64,000 nt of DNA from Archangiaceae bacterium (GCA_016714225.1 JADJNS010000003.1:1-64000); one strand, 5' to 3'. Shown: positions 34,801 to 43,948, counted from the first letter of the stretch. Numbers and translations are program-made. The notes: generated by a model from the sequence alone, not told the origin.

Positions 34801-37800
34801 ATGTCTGGCCCGTTCACCACCCGCGCCGCCGCGCTCGACTGGCTGCGCGCGCACGACCTCGAGCACCTGCTGCAGGTCTCGGCCAAGGTGCTGGCGCCGG
34901 ACCTCGAGAAGTTCCGCCTGCTCGACCTCGCCAGCGACGAGGGCATCGCGCGCCAGAGCTACGTGCCCAAGCAGCTCGCGGCGCTGGGCCTGCCGCAGCG
35001 GGCGTGGGCCTTCTTCCAGAGCGAGCACGGCGCGTTGCTCGAAGCGAAGCACGACGTCGAGCGAAGGCTCGCGCCGCCCGCCGAGCCCAAGGCCGCCGAG
35101 CTGCACCGCCGCCTCACCGTGCTGCGCCAGCAGTTCAGCGCCCGGGTGCCCGCGTACCCCGACCGGCTGCTCGACCCGAGCCGGCTCGAGCTCGACCCTG
35201 CCCTGCCCGGCTTCGCGCTCAAAGACGCCCGCCGCTGGGAGGTGCCGGGCCACTTCGGCTTCATCGACCCGGTGAGCCGCGTGCGGCTCGACCCGGCCGA
35301 AACGCAGTGCAGCTGCCAGGTGCCGCGCTGCCTGCACGCCCTCGCCGCGCTCGACACCGTGTTGCTGTGGCTGCACCAGAGCGGCCACGAGCACGAGCTC
35401 GACCTGCTCGGCCGCTCGAAGTGGGGCCGCGCCATCGACGCGCTGGCGCAGGTCTGGGACGCGCCGCAAGAAGACACCGAGCTCACCTGGCGCGTCGAGG
35501 TCGACGGGCTCGACCTGCAGGTGACGCCCTACCTGGGCGGCCGGGCGCGCCCCGCCAACAAGCTGGCCGCGCTGCTCGGCCACCCGCTGCCCGCTGCCGA
35601 TGCCGCGCTCGCCGCGCACTGCGAGAACCGCGACGTCGCCGCCACGCTCGGCGCGCTGGTCGGTCACCCCAAGGTGGTGCTCGAGAAGAACCCCAACCGC
35701 AGCGTCTCGGTCGCGCGCACCCGGGTGGGGCTGGTCGCCGAAGACCGCGGCGGCTCGGTGCTGCTCACCCTGGGCGTCGACGGCACCGCGCTGCCCGAGC
35801 CGCTGCTCGAGCGCATTCGCAAGGGCCAGCACGAGCGCCCCCTCTTCCTCTGGGACGAGGGCACCTGCCGCCTCGAGCAGCTCGACCTCGAGCCCAGGGT
35901 GCGCGACGCGTTCGCGGTGCTCACCCGCTTCGGCAACGTCTTCCCTCCCGAGGGAGTGCCGCCGCTGCTCGAGCAGCTCGCCACCATCGCGTCGCGGGTG
36001 CCGGTGGCGATGCCCCGCTCGGTGATGGGCGAGTCGGCTCCGGCCGAGACCGCGCTGGTGCTGCGCCTCGAGCTGCTCGCCGGCACCGAGCGGGTGCGCC
36101 TCGAGCTGCGGGTGCGCCCCATCGCCGAGAGCGCGGCGTTCTTCCCCGCGCTGGGGCCCCGCGACGTGCACGTGCGCCGCGGCCTCAAGCCGATTCACGT
36201 GGTGCGCGCGTTCAAGGCCGAGACCCAGGCCGCCGAAGGGCTGGCCGACGCGCTGCCGCTGACCCGCGCCGAGGCCATCGACCCGTTCGTGTGGGAGCTC
36301 GAGTCGGCCGCCGAGGCCCTCGAGGTGGTGCAGGTCGCGGCGCGGCTGCCGTCGGCGCCGAAGCTCGAGTGGGTGGGCGAGCCGGTTCGCGTCGCCGGCA
36401 CCGGCACGCCGCGCCAGCTGCGCGTCAAGGTCGAGAAGCGCAAGCGCGACTGGTTCGGAGCGCTCGGAGAGCTCTCGATTCACGGCGAGCGGGTGAAGCT
36501 CGCGGTGGCGCTCGACGCCGCGCGACGCCACCGCCGCTTCGTGCGCGTCACCGAGCACAGCTACCTCGAGCTGTCGGACCTGCTGCGCGCCCAGCTCGAG
36601 CAGCTCTCGGTGCACCTGCAGCCGGGGCCGCGGGGAGTCTCGCTCGCGGCCACCGCGGCCGACACCCTGAACAACCTGCGCCACGCCGGCGCGCACATCG
36701 AGGTCGACGACGAGCTCGAGGCGCTGATCTCCCGCCTCGAGGCGGCGCGCGCGCTCGAGCTCTCGGTGCCCAGGGCGCTGCACGCCACGCTGCGCGACTA
36801 CCAGCGCGAAGACTTCGAGTGGCTGGCGCGGCTGTCGGCGTGGGGCGCCGGCGCGGTGCTGGCCGACGACATGGGCCTGGGCAAGACGGTGCAGGCGCTG
36901 GCGCTGCTGCTGCACCGCGCCTCGCTCGGCCCCGCGCTGGTGGTGGCGCCGACCTCGGTGGTCTTCAACTGGGTGCAAGAGGCGAAGCGCTTCGCCGGGT
37001 CGCTGAAGGTGCACGTGCGCAAGCCGAAGCGAAAGCTGCGCGCTGGAGACGTGCTGGTGACCCCCTACGGGCTCTTGCCGGCAGAGCCGCAGCGCTGGGC
37101 GACCCTGGTGCTCGACGAGGCCCACGCCATCAAGAACGCCGCGACCCAGCGCGCGAAAGGGGTGCGCGAGCTCGAGGCCGACTTCGTGGTGGCGCTCACC
37201 GGCACGCCCATCGAGAACCACCTCGGCGAGCTGTGGAGCCTGTTCCGCGTGGTGATGCCCTCGCTGCTGGGCAGCTGGGACGCGTTTCGCGACCGCTTCG
37301 CGATACCCATCGAGAAGCAGCTCGACCCCGACGCGCCGCGAAGGCTGTCGCGTCTGGTCGAGCCGTTTCTGCTGCGCCGCACCAAGGCGCAGGTGGCGGC
37401 CGAGCTGCCGCGCCGCACCGACGTGCGGGTGCCGGTGACGCTCTCGTCGGCCGAGTGGCAGCTGTACGAAGACGCGCGCCTGGCCGCGCTGTCGGACCTC
37501 GAGACCGGCACCCGCGAGCTGAAAGAGCAGGAGCGCCGCCTCGAGGTGCTGGCCGCGCTCACCCGCTTGCGCCTGCTGGCGTCACACCCGCGGCTCTACG
37601 ACCCGGCCTCGACGCTGGAGTCGGCGAAGCTGTTTCGCCTGCTCGAGCTGGTGCAGACGCTGCGCGACGAAGGTCACCGCGCGCTGGTGTTCAGCCAGTT
37701 CACGTCGCACCTGGGCCTGGTGCGCGAAGCGCTCGACGCACAGGGAATCAGCTACCAGTACCTCGACGGAGAGACCGCCGCGACGCGCCGCGAGCAGGTG

Positions 37801-38142
37801 GTGCGCGCCTTTCAAGAGGGGTCGGACCCGCTGTTTCTGCTCTCGCTCAAGGCCGGCGGCGTGGGCCTGAACCTCACCGGAGCCGACAACGTGATTCTGC
37901 TCGACCCGTGGTGGAACCCGGCGGTCGAAGACCAGGCCACCGACCGCACGCACCGCATCGGCCAGACGAAGCCGGTGACGGTGTACCGGCTGGTGGCGAG
38001 CGGCACCATCGAAGAGAAGATTCTCGCCCTGCACGAGAAGAAGCGCGCGCTGGTGGCCGGCGTGCTCGACGGCAAAGAGGCCGCCGCGAAGCTCAGCCCC
38101 GCCGACCTCTTGGCGCTGTTGCAGCCGGGTGCGTCGTCGTGA
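34801..38142 (+). CDS. SNF2-family DEAD/DEAH helicase with SWIM zinc finger
   Basis: A 1113-residue Swi2/Snf2 ATPase; ATG 34801 is preferred over the upstream GTG 34777. Near residue 169 is a SWIM-type CxC...CxH zinc motif (CSCQVPRCLH). The helicase core begins ~residue 686 with VLADDMGLGKTVQAL (Walker A), then LVLDEAHAIKN (~770), ALTGTPIENHLGELWSLF and LLRRTKAQV. The C-terminal lobe has VFSQFTSHLGLVREAL, YLDGETAATRREQVV, SLKAGGVGLNLTGA and ATDRTHRIGQTKPV (~1050). This bacterial family remodels protein-DNA or RNA polymerase-DNA contacts (RapA-like), probably in repair or transcription recycling. It stands alone, bracketed by copies B and C of the interspersed repeat. Confidence 0.95.
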   Translation: MSGPFTTRAAALDWLRAHDLEHLLQVSAKVLAPDLEKFRLLDLASDEGIARQSYVPKQLAALGLPQRAWAFFQSEHGALLEAKHDVERRLAPPAEPKAAELHRRLTVLRQQFSARVPAYPDRLLDPSRLELDPALPGFALKDARRWEVPGHFGFIDPVSRVRLDPAETQCSCQVPRCLHALAALDTVLLWLHQSGHEHELDLLGRSKWGRAIDALAQVWDAPQEDTELTWRVEVDGLDLQVTPYLGGRARPANKLAALLGHPLPAADAALAAHCENRDVAATLGALVGHPKVVLEKNPNRSVSVARTRVGLVAEDRGGSVLLTLGVDGTALPEPLLERIRKGQHERPLFLWDEGTCRLEQLDLEPRVRDAFAVLTRFGNVFPPEGVPPLLEQLATIASRVPVAMPRSVMGESAPAETALVLRLELLAGTERVRLELRVRPIAESAAFFPALGPRDVHVRRGLKPIHVVRAFKAETQAAEGLADALPLTRAEAIDPFVWELESAAEALEVVQVAARLPSAPKLEWVGEPVRVAGTGTPRQLRVKVEKRKRDWFGALGELSIHGERVKLAVALDAARRHRRFVRVTEHSYLELSDLLRAQLEQLSVHLQPGPRGVSLAATAADTLNNLRHAGAHIEVDDELEALISRLEAARALELSVPRALHATLRDYQREDFEWLARLSAWGAGAVLADDMGLGKTVQALALLLHRASLGPALVVAPTSVVFNWVQEAKRFAGSLKVHVRKPKRKLRAGDVLVTPYGLLPAEPQRWATLVLDEAHAIKNAATQRAKGVRELEADFVVALTGTPIENHLGELWSLFRVVMPSLLGSWDAFRDRFAIPIEKQLDPDAPRRLSRLVEPFLLRRTKAQVAAELPRRTDVRVPVTLSSAEWQLYEDARLAALSDLETGTRELKEQERRLEVLAALTRLRLLASHPRLYDPASTLESAKLFRLLELVQTLRDEGHRALVFSQFTSHLGLVREALDAQGISYQYLDGETAATRREQVVRAFQEGSDPLFLLSLKAGGVGLNLTGADNVILLDPWWNPAVEDQATDRTHRIGQTKPVTVYRLVASGTIEEKILALHEKKRALVAGVLDGKEAAAKLSPADLLALLQPGASS

Positions 38143-38220
38143 GTCGAACCCTCGAACCCTGCTTCAGACGCTCGCAGCCTTTTCGTAAGCGGTCAGGGTA
38201 GTGCTGAGCCTGCCGAAGCA

Positions 38221-38332
38221 TCGAACCCTGCTGTCGGTCGCCGGAGGCTTGAGCGCAGATACTCCATCGTATGGGTGCGCACGCTCTGCTGCTTGAAGCA
38301 TGGAGCCACCGGCCTGGGTGCGTTCCAGTTGG
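38221..38332 (-). repeat. Interspersed intergenic repeat, copy C
   Basis: Inverted relative to A and B. The reverse complement carries CCAACTGGAACGC, GGCTCCATGCTTCAAGCAGC, GCGCACCCATACGATGGAGT, ATCTGCGC and CAGCAGGGTTCGA in the same order. Immediately left is CAGGGTAGTGCTGAGCCTGC...TCGAACCCTG, itself an imperfect inverted repeat. Confidence 0.75.
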
Positions 38333-38338
38333 AGTGAA

Positions 38339-38382
38339 CCCGTTCGACTTCGCCGCTTCGCGGCTCCGCTCAGGGTGAACGT
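38339..38382 (+). repeat. REP-like palindrome
   Basis: CCGTTCGACTTC-GCCGC-TTC-GCGGC-TCCGCTCAGGGTGAACG: an internal GCCGC/GCGGC hairpin flanked by CGTTC/GAACG outer arms. Related to the fragment at 34073-34103. It lies in the convergent gap after the SNF2 gene. Confidence 0.6.
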
Positions 38383-38398
38383 CTCTTCGGCCGCAGAC

Positions 38399-38884
38399 TC
38401 ACAAGAGCCGGCGCAGCAGGCGGGTGATGCGGCCGGGCTCGCTCAAGGTGAACGACTTCTTCACGCGCTCGGGCACCGTCCACACGGCTTCGGCGCCGGC
38501 GGGGAAGAAGGCGGTGTCACCCTGCTTCAAGGTGTGCACCTTGCCGTCGTACTCGACGTGAACCAGGCCCTCGAGCACGTAGACGGACTCGTCGATGCCG
38601 AACTTCCAGCGGAACCGGCCCGGGCCGACGCACTCCCAGATGCCGCTGGTGGACGAGCCGTCGTGCGAGGTGGCGTAGGCGTGAGAGCTGAAGGTGGGCT
38701 GCCCCTCGAGAATCCACGAGGCGTTCACCTCGAGCGGCTGCAGCGGAGCTTCGCGGCGCTCGGCGGTGGGCGGAAGCTGCGGGTGAACCCAGCCGACGTA
38801 GTACGCGGCCCTCCCGGCCAGATGGAGCGCCTCGAAACCGCAGACGCCCACCAGCACCCCCCACGCGAAATGGCTCTTTCGCAT
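38399..38884 (-). CDS. Membrane-anchored cupin-domain protein
   Basis: A 161-residue protein starting at ATG 38884 (MRKSHFAWGVLVGVCGFEALHL); the longer frame to 38950 adds a non-hydrophobic Gly/Arg leader. Residues ~7-30 form a membrane anchor. The cupin core follows (FRWKFGIDESVYVLEGLVHVEYDGKVHTLKQGDTAFFPAGAEAVWTV), in the DUF861/EutQ-like subgroup, where glutamate and histidine ligands often bind metal; here only part of the G(X)5HXH pattern is present. Possible sensor or sugar-binding role. It lies 70 bases downstream of the SDR gene on the same strand, possibly co-transcribed. Confidence 0.82.
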   Translation of the reverse strand: MRKSHFAWGVLVGVCGFEALHLAGRAAYYVGWVHPQLPPTAERREAPLQPLEVNASWILEGQPTFSSHAYATSHDGSSTSGIWECVGPGRFRWKFGIDESVYVLEGLVHVEYDGKVHTLKQGDTAFFPAGAEAVWTVPERVKKSFTLSEPGRITRLLRRLL

Positions 38885-38954
38885 CGGCCGAAGGGTACCA
38901 CGGCCTCGCGCGCCCCTTGAATCGCCGCCCGAGCGCACCCGGGCCCACACCGCT

Positions 38955-39650
38955 TCAGCCGATCTGCGCCAGCGCCTCGGAGCGGCCCTGGTACATCTTC
39001 CAGTAGCGCTCGGCGACGGCGCTGGCCTCGAGGGTGGCCTGGCCGCGGTCCCACAGCGTGCCCTTCACGGTCGAGACCACCATCAGCTCGCCGTAGTACA
39101 CGCCCTCTTTGTGCAGGCGGCGCGCGAGCAGGCGCGAGGCCTTGTGCTTGGCAGCGTTGGCGACGCCCAGGCCCATGCTGCCGGCGTCGACGGCGATCTG
39201 ATCGACCTGATCGGCGAACAGGCCGAAGCCGCCGTTGGTGACCAGCACCGCCGACTCTTTGCCCTGCTGCTTGAGGTCGGGCAGCGCCTCTTGAATCGCG
39301 CCGACCAGGCTGGTGACGCCCACGTCGAGGGTGGCGCGCAGCTCGGCGAGCGGAGTGGTGAGCAGGTCTTGCGCGGCGGTGCCGAGCGCGGGGTTCCACT
39401 GCAGCACGGTGATGGGGCCGAAGGCCTTGCGTGCCTGCTGCAGCGCCGAGCGCACCGCGGCCGGGTCGCTGGCGTCGGCGGGAATCGCGGTGGCCTTCAC
39501 CCCGGCGGCCTCGAGCTGCTTCACCAGGTCGGAGAGCTTGCCGGCGTTGCGCGCCACGAGCGCGACCGAGAAGCCAGCGGCGCCGAACTTCTTCGCCACG
39601 GCGAGTGAGATGCCGGGGCCAGCCCCGACGATGACGAGGTTCTTGGACAT
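38955..39650 (-). CDS. Atypical SDR-family protein lacking the YxxxK motif
   Basis: A 231-residue Rossmann-fold protein; ATG 39650 (MSKNLVIVGAGPGISLAVAKKFG) is the natural start. The nucleotide site is VGAGPGI in place of TGxxxGIG. The usual Asn of NxxG appears as QWNPALG. The usual catalytic Ser region reads VLVTNGGFG and the position of YxxxK reads GVANAAKHKAS, so Lys is present but Tyr (and Ser) are not. It therefore probably binds NAD(P) but may not be a classical dehydrogenase. The substrate is unknown. It is followed by the anchored cupin gene. Confidence 0.87.
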   Translation of the reverse strand: MSKNLVIVGAGPGISLAVAKKFGAAGFSVALVARNAGKLSDLVKQLEAAGVKATAIPADASDPAAVRSALQQARKAFGPITVLQWNPALGTAAQDLLTTPLAELRATLDVGVTSLVGAIQEALPDLKQQGKESAVLVTNGGFGLFADQVDQIAVDAGSMGLGVANAAKHKASRLLARRLHKEGVYYGELMVVSTVKGTLWDRGQATLEASAVAERYWKMYQGRSEALAQIG

Positions 39651-39691
39651 GGGCGCCGCATACACCCACCACCAGAACGTTCAAGCGGCAG

Positions 39692-40336
39692 TCACTTCGT
39701 TGCGGGGCTCAGGGCGTACGGCAGCTGCACCGAGACCTCTTCGTTCAGGCCGCTGAACTGGAGCTGCTGCATGGTGGCGGTCACGCAGCGGTTCAGCTCG
39801 GGCCGGCCCAAGTCATCACTCACGCGCACCGCGCCCACCCGGTTCGGCGGCGAGAGCTCGAGCTCGACCGTGACGTTGCCGCGCAGGTCGGGGCTGCGCT
39901 TGAGCTCCCGCTCGAAGCAGTCTTGCACCGCGGCGCGCTTGGCCCGGGCGATGGCGCGCGCGATCGACTCGCCGTTGCCGTCGTCGAAGGCGAGCGCGGG
40001 CGCGACCGCTTCGACCGGGGCGGGCTCGGTCTCGACCAGCGGAGGTGGAGGCAGCGGAGCGAGCAGCGGCGCCGCGACCATCGCCGCGACCACCGTGCCT
40101 ACGCTCGGCGCGCGCGGGTGCGAGCGCGAGGCCTTGTTGCGCGCGGGGGTGCGCGAGGCCACCGAAGGCAGCGGCGCGAGCTGCACCCTGGGCAGCAGGG
40201 CGGGAGCAGGAGCCACGGCCACCGCCTCTGCGGCGCGCGCGGGCGGCACCACCACGTCCCAGATCGACCGACCGCCGACGCCGAGCGCCAGCATCGTCAC
40301 CATCCACACTGCGCGCCGCGGTCTGTCGTTCGCCAT
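39692..40336 (-). CDS. AgmX/PglI C-terminal domain-containing protein
   Basis: A 214-residue protein. The first ~37 residues contain a hydrophobic anchor or signal (VWMVTMLALGVGG). A long Ala/Pro-rich spacer follows, then a TonB-like C-terminal domain (AVQDCFERELKRSPDLRGNVTVELELSPPNRVGAV... NRCVTATMQQLQF). This is the AgmX/PglI-type domain, with its two conserved cysteines, seen in myxobacterial gliding and envelope proteins. It is inner-membrane anchored and spans the periplasm. The cellular role here cannot be fixed: motility association is known only for some relatives. The SDR gene lies 41 bases downstream. Confidence 0.86.
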   Translation of the reverse strand: MANDRPRRAVWMVTMLALGVGGRSIWDVVVPPARAAEAVAVAPAPALLPRVQLAPLPSVASRTPARNKASRSHPRAPSVGTVVAAMVAAPLLAPLPPPPLVETEPAPVEAVAPALAFDDGNGESIARAIARAKRAAVQDCFERELKRSPDLRGNVTVELELSPPNRVGAVRVSDDLGRPELNRCVTATMQQLQFSGLNEEVSVQLPYALSPATK

Positions 40337-40541
40337 CGAAGGGTCTGTTGCCCGCCCCCCTCGAGGCGATCAAAACGCAGGGCGGCTGGCCGGTTCGTGA
40401 GGGGGCAGATCGTCCACGCGCGGCCGCCCTGCTCGCCTTCTCGAAATCGACACCCACCCGTGGCCGTAACCCGGCGCGCTCCTCGTCTTGGCGGGGCGAG
40501 CCGCCTGCTCACCGGCGGCACACTCATTCACGGAGGGTTTC

Positions 40542-41636
40542 ATGCATCGCATCGGTCTGATTCTGGCGTTGGTGGCAGTGGGCTGCGGCGGCCAGGGCAA
40601 CGGCGGCACCGGAGGGGGAAGCGCCGGGGGTTCAGCGGGAGGCACCGCAGGTGGCCACTCAGGCGGCAGTGCCGGAGGCAGTGCGGGCGGCAGTGCGGGC
40701 GGCAGTGCGGGCGGCAGTGGGGGCGGTCACGCTGGAGGGAGCGCTGGAGGGAGCGCAGGCGGTCACGCCGGCGGCAGCGCGGGCGGAGCGGCAGGAGGCA
40801 CCGCAGGAGGAGGCACCGCAGGAGGAGGCACCGCAGGAGGAGGCACCGCAGGAGGAGGCACCGCAGGAGGAGCGAGCGCGGGCGGAGTGGGCGGAAGCGG
40901 CGGTCTCTCGGGAGGCCTGCTCCAGGGGAGCATCTCGCTCTCGCAGCAATGCACCGGGCTCAGCTGCTTCGGCTTCGGAGTCGCGACGTTCTTGAGCATC
41001 GACGCAGGAGGGGCAACAGACCCGTGCATCCAGAGCGCGGTGGCGAGCTGCGAGGTGAGAGACTGCCCCACCGACGCGGGAGTGAGCTTCGACGTCACGT
41101 TCACGACTCCAGGCACGGTGACCATCAGCGGCACCCAGGTCGACGGAGGGTTCGTGCTCGAGCAAACCGATGCGGGCAGCGCTCTCGCCATCGCCTACAG
41201 CCGGCTGTGGAACGCGGGCGACACGCTCACCGCCTCGTCGAGCGGCGGGCAGGTGCCTGCGTTCAGCGCCAAGACGGTGGTCGCGCCGCACGACCTCGTG
41301 GTCAACGTACCCGCGTGCGCCCTGGGCAGCTGCGGCAGCGCGAGCAAGGCGCTGCCTCTGAGGCTCGACTGGTCCGGCGGCGCCAACACCGTCGTCTCGG
41401 CGCTGTTCACCACCACCGGCAACGGGCGCTACCTTCAGATTCAGTGCCCGCTGAGCAGCGCGCCGACCGCGATTCCCGCGGCGGTGATGAGCCAGCTGCC
41501 CTTGAGCTCGGCCGGGTATCAGACCCGCATCGACCTGAAGGCCGCGAACCAGACCACGTTCACCGTGGGCGCCTACGACGTCACGTTCTCGGCGAACGGC
41601 GAGGGCACCTCGGGAACCCTGACCATCACGCCCTGA
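40542..41636 (+). CDS. Tethered lipoprotein, family shared with the 50284 gene
   Basis: A 364-residue lipoprotein; ATG 40542 follows GGAGGG. The signal is MHRIGLILALVAVGCGGQ. Residues ~20-130 are an almost pure Gly/Ala/Ser/Thr tether (GGSAGG, GGTAGG). The C-terminal ~235 residues comprise two beta-rich halves with a CEVRDC motif, DAGxxFDVTF, GQVPAFSAKTVVAP and a final Q-C-P...NQTTFTVGAYDVTF block. The same order is found in the lipoprotein at 50284-51390, so they are paralogues. No known family; possibly an adhesive or binding protein presented at a distance from the membrane. Confidence 0.85.
   Translation: MHRIGLILALVAVGCGGQGNGGTGGGSAGGSAGGTAGGHSGGSAGGSAGGSAGGSAGGSGGGHAGGSAGGSAGGHAGGSAGGAAGGTAGGGTAGGGTAGGGTAGGGTAGGASAGGVGGSGGLSGGLLQGSISLSQQCTGLSCFGFGVATFLSIDAGGATDPCIQSAVASCEVRDCPTDAGVSFDVTFTTPGTVTISGTQVDGGFVLEQTDAGSALAIAYSRLWNAGDTLTASSSGGQVPAFSAKTVVAPHDLVVNVPACALGSCGSASKALPLRLDWSGGANTVVSALFTTTGNGRYLQIQCPLSSAPTAIPAAVMSQLPLSSAGYQTRIDLKAANQTTFTVGAYDVTFSANGEGTSGTLTITP
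40600..40890. repeat. 15- and 12-bp tandem repeats coding a Gly/Ala tether
   Basis: Includes four back-to-back copies of GGCACCGCAGGAGGA (about 40797-40865) and four copies of GGCAGTGCGGGC (about 40676-40725). Near-perfect identity points to slipped-strand expansion, so tether length probably varies. Confidence 0.75.
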
Positions 41637-41734
41637 GTACGACTCGGCTCGTCCCGGTCAGCCCCTCACCGCTCGAGGCGCGCCAGCGTGCTGGGCGCCG
41701 CCTGCCGGTGCGGGGCTCGCGGGCGCACTCCGGT

Positions 41735-42628
41735 CTACTTCCACGCGTGCACGATTGCGCGATAGCGCTGCACCGGGCGGCGGCGCAGACCCGTCGCACG
41801 CAGCGAATCACCGGCCAGACGCCGAATGCGGCGCAGCGGCGAAGCGTCTGCAGGCAGCGCTCGCTCGTCGGCGATGCCGCGAACCCGCTCTACCCGAGAG
41901 AAGCCTGCCGCACGGCACAGCGCCACCAGCGCCTTGTCGTTGGGAGCCCACCAGTTGGTGACGTCTCCGGCCAGCTCTCCCCGCTCGAAGAACTCGCACA
42001 GCGCGACGTCGCCACTCGAGGGGAAGTCGACCGCCTCGGTCTCGATGACCGCGAGCTCTCGGGTGGCCCGGTAGATGCGCTCGAGCGCCAGGAGCGGGTG
42101 TCGCATGTGGTAGAGCACGCCCAGCCAGAGCACCACGTCGAACGGGCCCCCAATGGCTTCGAAGTCGACGTCCATGAAGTCGGCGACCACGCTCTCGGCC
42201 TTGCTCGCCAGCACCCGGTGCGCGAGGTCGTAGCCGCGCTTGCCCGGCAGCGTGGCGGGCTGCCACGCGTCGGTCTTCTCGAACGGCACGGGCGCGACGT
42301 TGCGGTGGCTCCAATCGGCCAGCAGCTCGCTCGCGCGACGGCGGTCGAGCGACCAGACGAAGTGATCGAGCGAGACGACCCGCCGGGCGCCCAGCCGCTC
42401 GGAGGCCCACGAGTAGAAGCCGTCCCACGCGCCGATGTCGATGACCGTCTTGCCGTGGAGGCTCGGCAGTCGCAGGGCAGACAGCTCTCTGCGCAGCACC
42501 TCGGGGCTCTTGTCGCCCGGCGTGACCACCCCATGCCCGAGCTCGATGGAGTGAAACCAGTGCGGTACGGCGCGAATCGCCCGCTCGAGCTCATCGCGCA
42601 CGGCAGGAGTGGGTTCGGCCGCTGACAT
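41735..42628 (-). CDS. CmoB-like SAM-dependent methyltransferase (DUF1698 / Methyltransf_9)
   Basis: A 297-residue class I methyltransferase. The N-terminal block FHSIELGHGVVTPGDKS resembles the CmoB/TIGR04290 family. The SAM site is KTVIDIGAWDGFYS, followed by RVVSLDHFVW (acidic ribose-binding region) and FDVVLWLGVLYHMRHPLLALERI. CmoB itself makes carboxymethoxyuridine in tRNA from carboxy-SAM; the absence of an adjacent cmoA and the extra C-terminal region leave the substrate open. It may instead act on a small molecule or sugar. The gene lies alone between a convergent tethered lipoprotein and the GH5 gene. Confidence 0.85.
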   Translation of the reverse strand: MSAAEPTPAVRDELERAIRAVPHWFHSIELGHGVVTPGDKSPEVLRRELSALRLPSLHGKTVIDIGAWDGFYSWASERLGARRVVSLDHFVWSLDRRRASELLADWSHRNVAPVPFEKTDAWQPATLPGKRGYDLAHRVLASKAESVVADFMDVDFEAIGGPFDVVLWLGVLYHMRHPLLALERIYRATRELAVIETEAVDFPSSGDVALCEFFERGELAGDVTNWWAPNDKALVALCRAAGFSRVERVRGIADERALPADASPLRRIRRLAGDSLRATGLRRRPVQRYRAIVHAWK

Positions 42629-42727
42629 GAGGTCCGCGCGCCTCTATACCGGACGCGACCTCGAAGGGTGACCTTCGTGCCGACGGTCGGCCTCAGAACG
42701 CCCAGTACACGCGCGGCGGTCGATTCG

Positions 42728-43948
42728 TCAGTTCATGAAGCTGCTCTTGAGCAGCTCGCCGGCGCCACCGCCCGGCGTGCTGCACGAGTAGTTCACGAAG
42801 TTGGTCGGCGTGTACGACCAGTCTTGAATCAGGGTGCCCGGCAGGTCGAGCGCCCAGCCGAACAGCCCGATGCCGGCGTCGGCGACGTAGGAGACGAGCT
42901 TCGGCGCGAGCATCGGGTCGGTGGCCGCGCAGTTGGCGCCCGACTGCGCGTTCCACTCGGTGGCGACCACCACCGCCTGCGCCCTCAAGTCGCCGAAGCG
43001 GGTATTGAAGAACGTGGTGGTGTTGGTGGTCGCGGTGCCCATGTAATACGGGTGCGTCGCGTAGCCGGTCATGCTCAGCGGGTCAGCCAACCGCGGCAGC
43101 CCGGTGAGCACTTCGGCCTTCTGGGCGCCGTCGGCGAGCACCACGTTGCGCGAGCCCGCGTCGCGAACCGTGTCGAGCAGCTGCTGGTGACCGACGGTGC
43201 CGGTGGAGCCGTCTTTCCACGCCGCCCAGCCCGCGACGTCGGCGGTGTTGTCGGGCTCGTTGTACAGCTCGTAGATGACCCACGGGTCGGACGCGAAGGC
43301 GGGCGCGAGCCGCCGCCACGCCCGCTCGGTGCCCGCGGTCGGCAGCGGGTCGGCGTTGCCGCACGCGAGCGACTGGTCCTGCATCGAGAGAATCACCGCG
43401 AAGCCGTTGCTCTCGGCCAGCGCGACCATGCTCTGCACGCGACCGAGGTAGCTCGCCTGGTAGTGCGTGTCTTGCGGGTCGAGGTACGGCTGGCTCACCT
43501 GAAGGCGAAACGCGTCGGCGTGCCAGGCCTTCGCCACGTCCATCTCGTTCTGGTTCCAGTGCGCGAAGGCGGTGGTCGCCGAGCCGCAGGTCAGCGCGCC
43601 GATCATCGACAGGCCCTTCGGCACCCAGGGCAGACCGTTGCGCAGCAGCTGGTTGCCGCGAATCGAAATGCCCGGCGTGCCGCCGTCGCTCGAGCCGCCG
43701 CTGCCTCCTGCCGTGCCGCCGCCGGCACCTCCCGCGCGGCCGCCCGCCGTGCCTCCGCCGGTGCCGCCGCTCGAGCCACCCGCGGTCGCTCCGCCCGAGC
43801 CGCCTGCCGCCGCTCCGCCCGCACCGCCGCTGGAGCCACCGGCCGTGCCGCCGCCGGAGCCACCCGCCGAGCCCCCGCCGGGAGGCGTGCCGCAGGCCAT
43901 GGCGAGGAAGACGACACTGAGGATGAAAGAGCGGGGGGTGAGGGTCAT
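42728..43948 (-). CDS. GH5-like cellulase-family glycoside hydrolase lipoprotein
   Basis: A 406-residue lipoprotein (MTLTPRSFILSVVFLAMACGTP) with a ~65-residue Gly/Ala/Ser/Thr tether and then a TIM barrel. Glu231 in VIYELYNEPDN is the acid/base of the GH5 NEP motif. Glu331 in VVVATEWNAQSG is the expected nucleophile strand. The barrel start (LLRNGLPWVPKGLSM) is likewise typical. It probably hydrolyses a beta-linked glucan or related polymer at the cell surface. It has its own gene neighbourhood, 125 bases upstream of the CHAP-like gene's stop. Confidence 0.9.
   Translation of the reverse strand: MTLTPRSFILSVVFLAMACGTPPGGGSAGGSGGGTAGGSSGGAGGAAAGGSGGATAGGSSGGTGGGTAGGRAGGAGGGTAGGSGGSSDGGTPGISIRGNQLLRNGLPWVPKGLSMIGALTCGSATTAFAHWNQNEMDVAKAWHADAFRLQVSQPYLDPQDTHYQASYLGRVQSMVALAESNGFAVILSMQDQSLACGNADPLPTAGTERAWRRLAPAFASDPWVIYELYNEPDNTADVAGWAAWKDGSTGTVGHQQLLDTVRDAGSRNVVLADGAQKAEVLTGLPRLADPLSMTGYATHPYYMGTATTNTTTFFNTRFGDLRAQAVVVATEWNAQSGANCAATDPMLAPKLVSYVADAGIGLFGWALDLPGTLIQDWSYTPTNFVNYSCSTPGGGAGELLKSSFMN

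Noticed and set aside
40600..40890. Possible CRISPR-like array from regular repeats
   Set aside because: Units are 12-18 bases, contiguous and in frame with a lipoprotein tether; no spacers.
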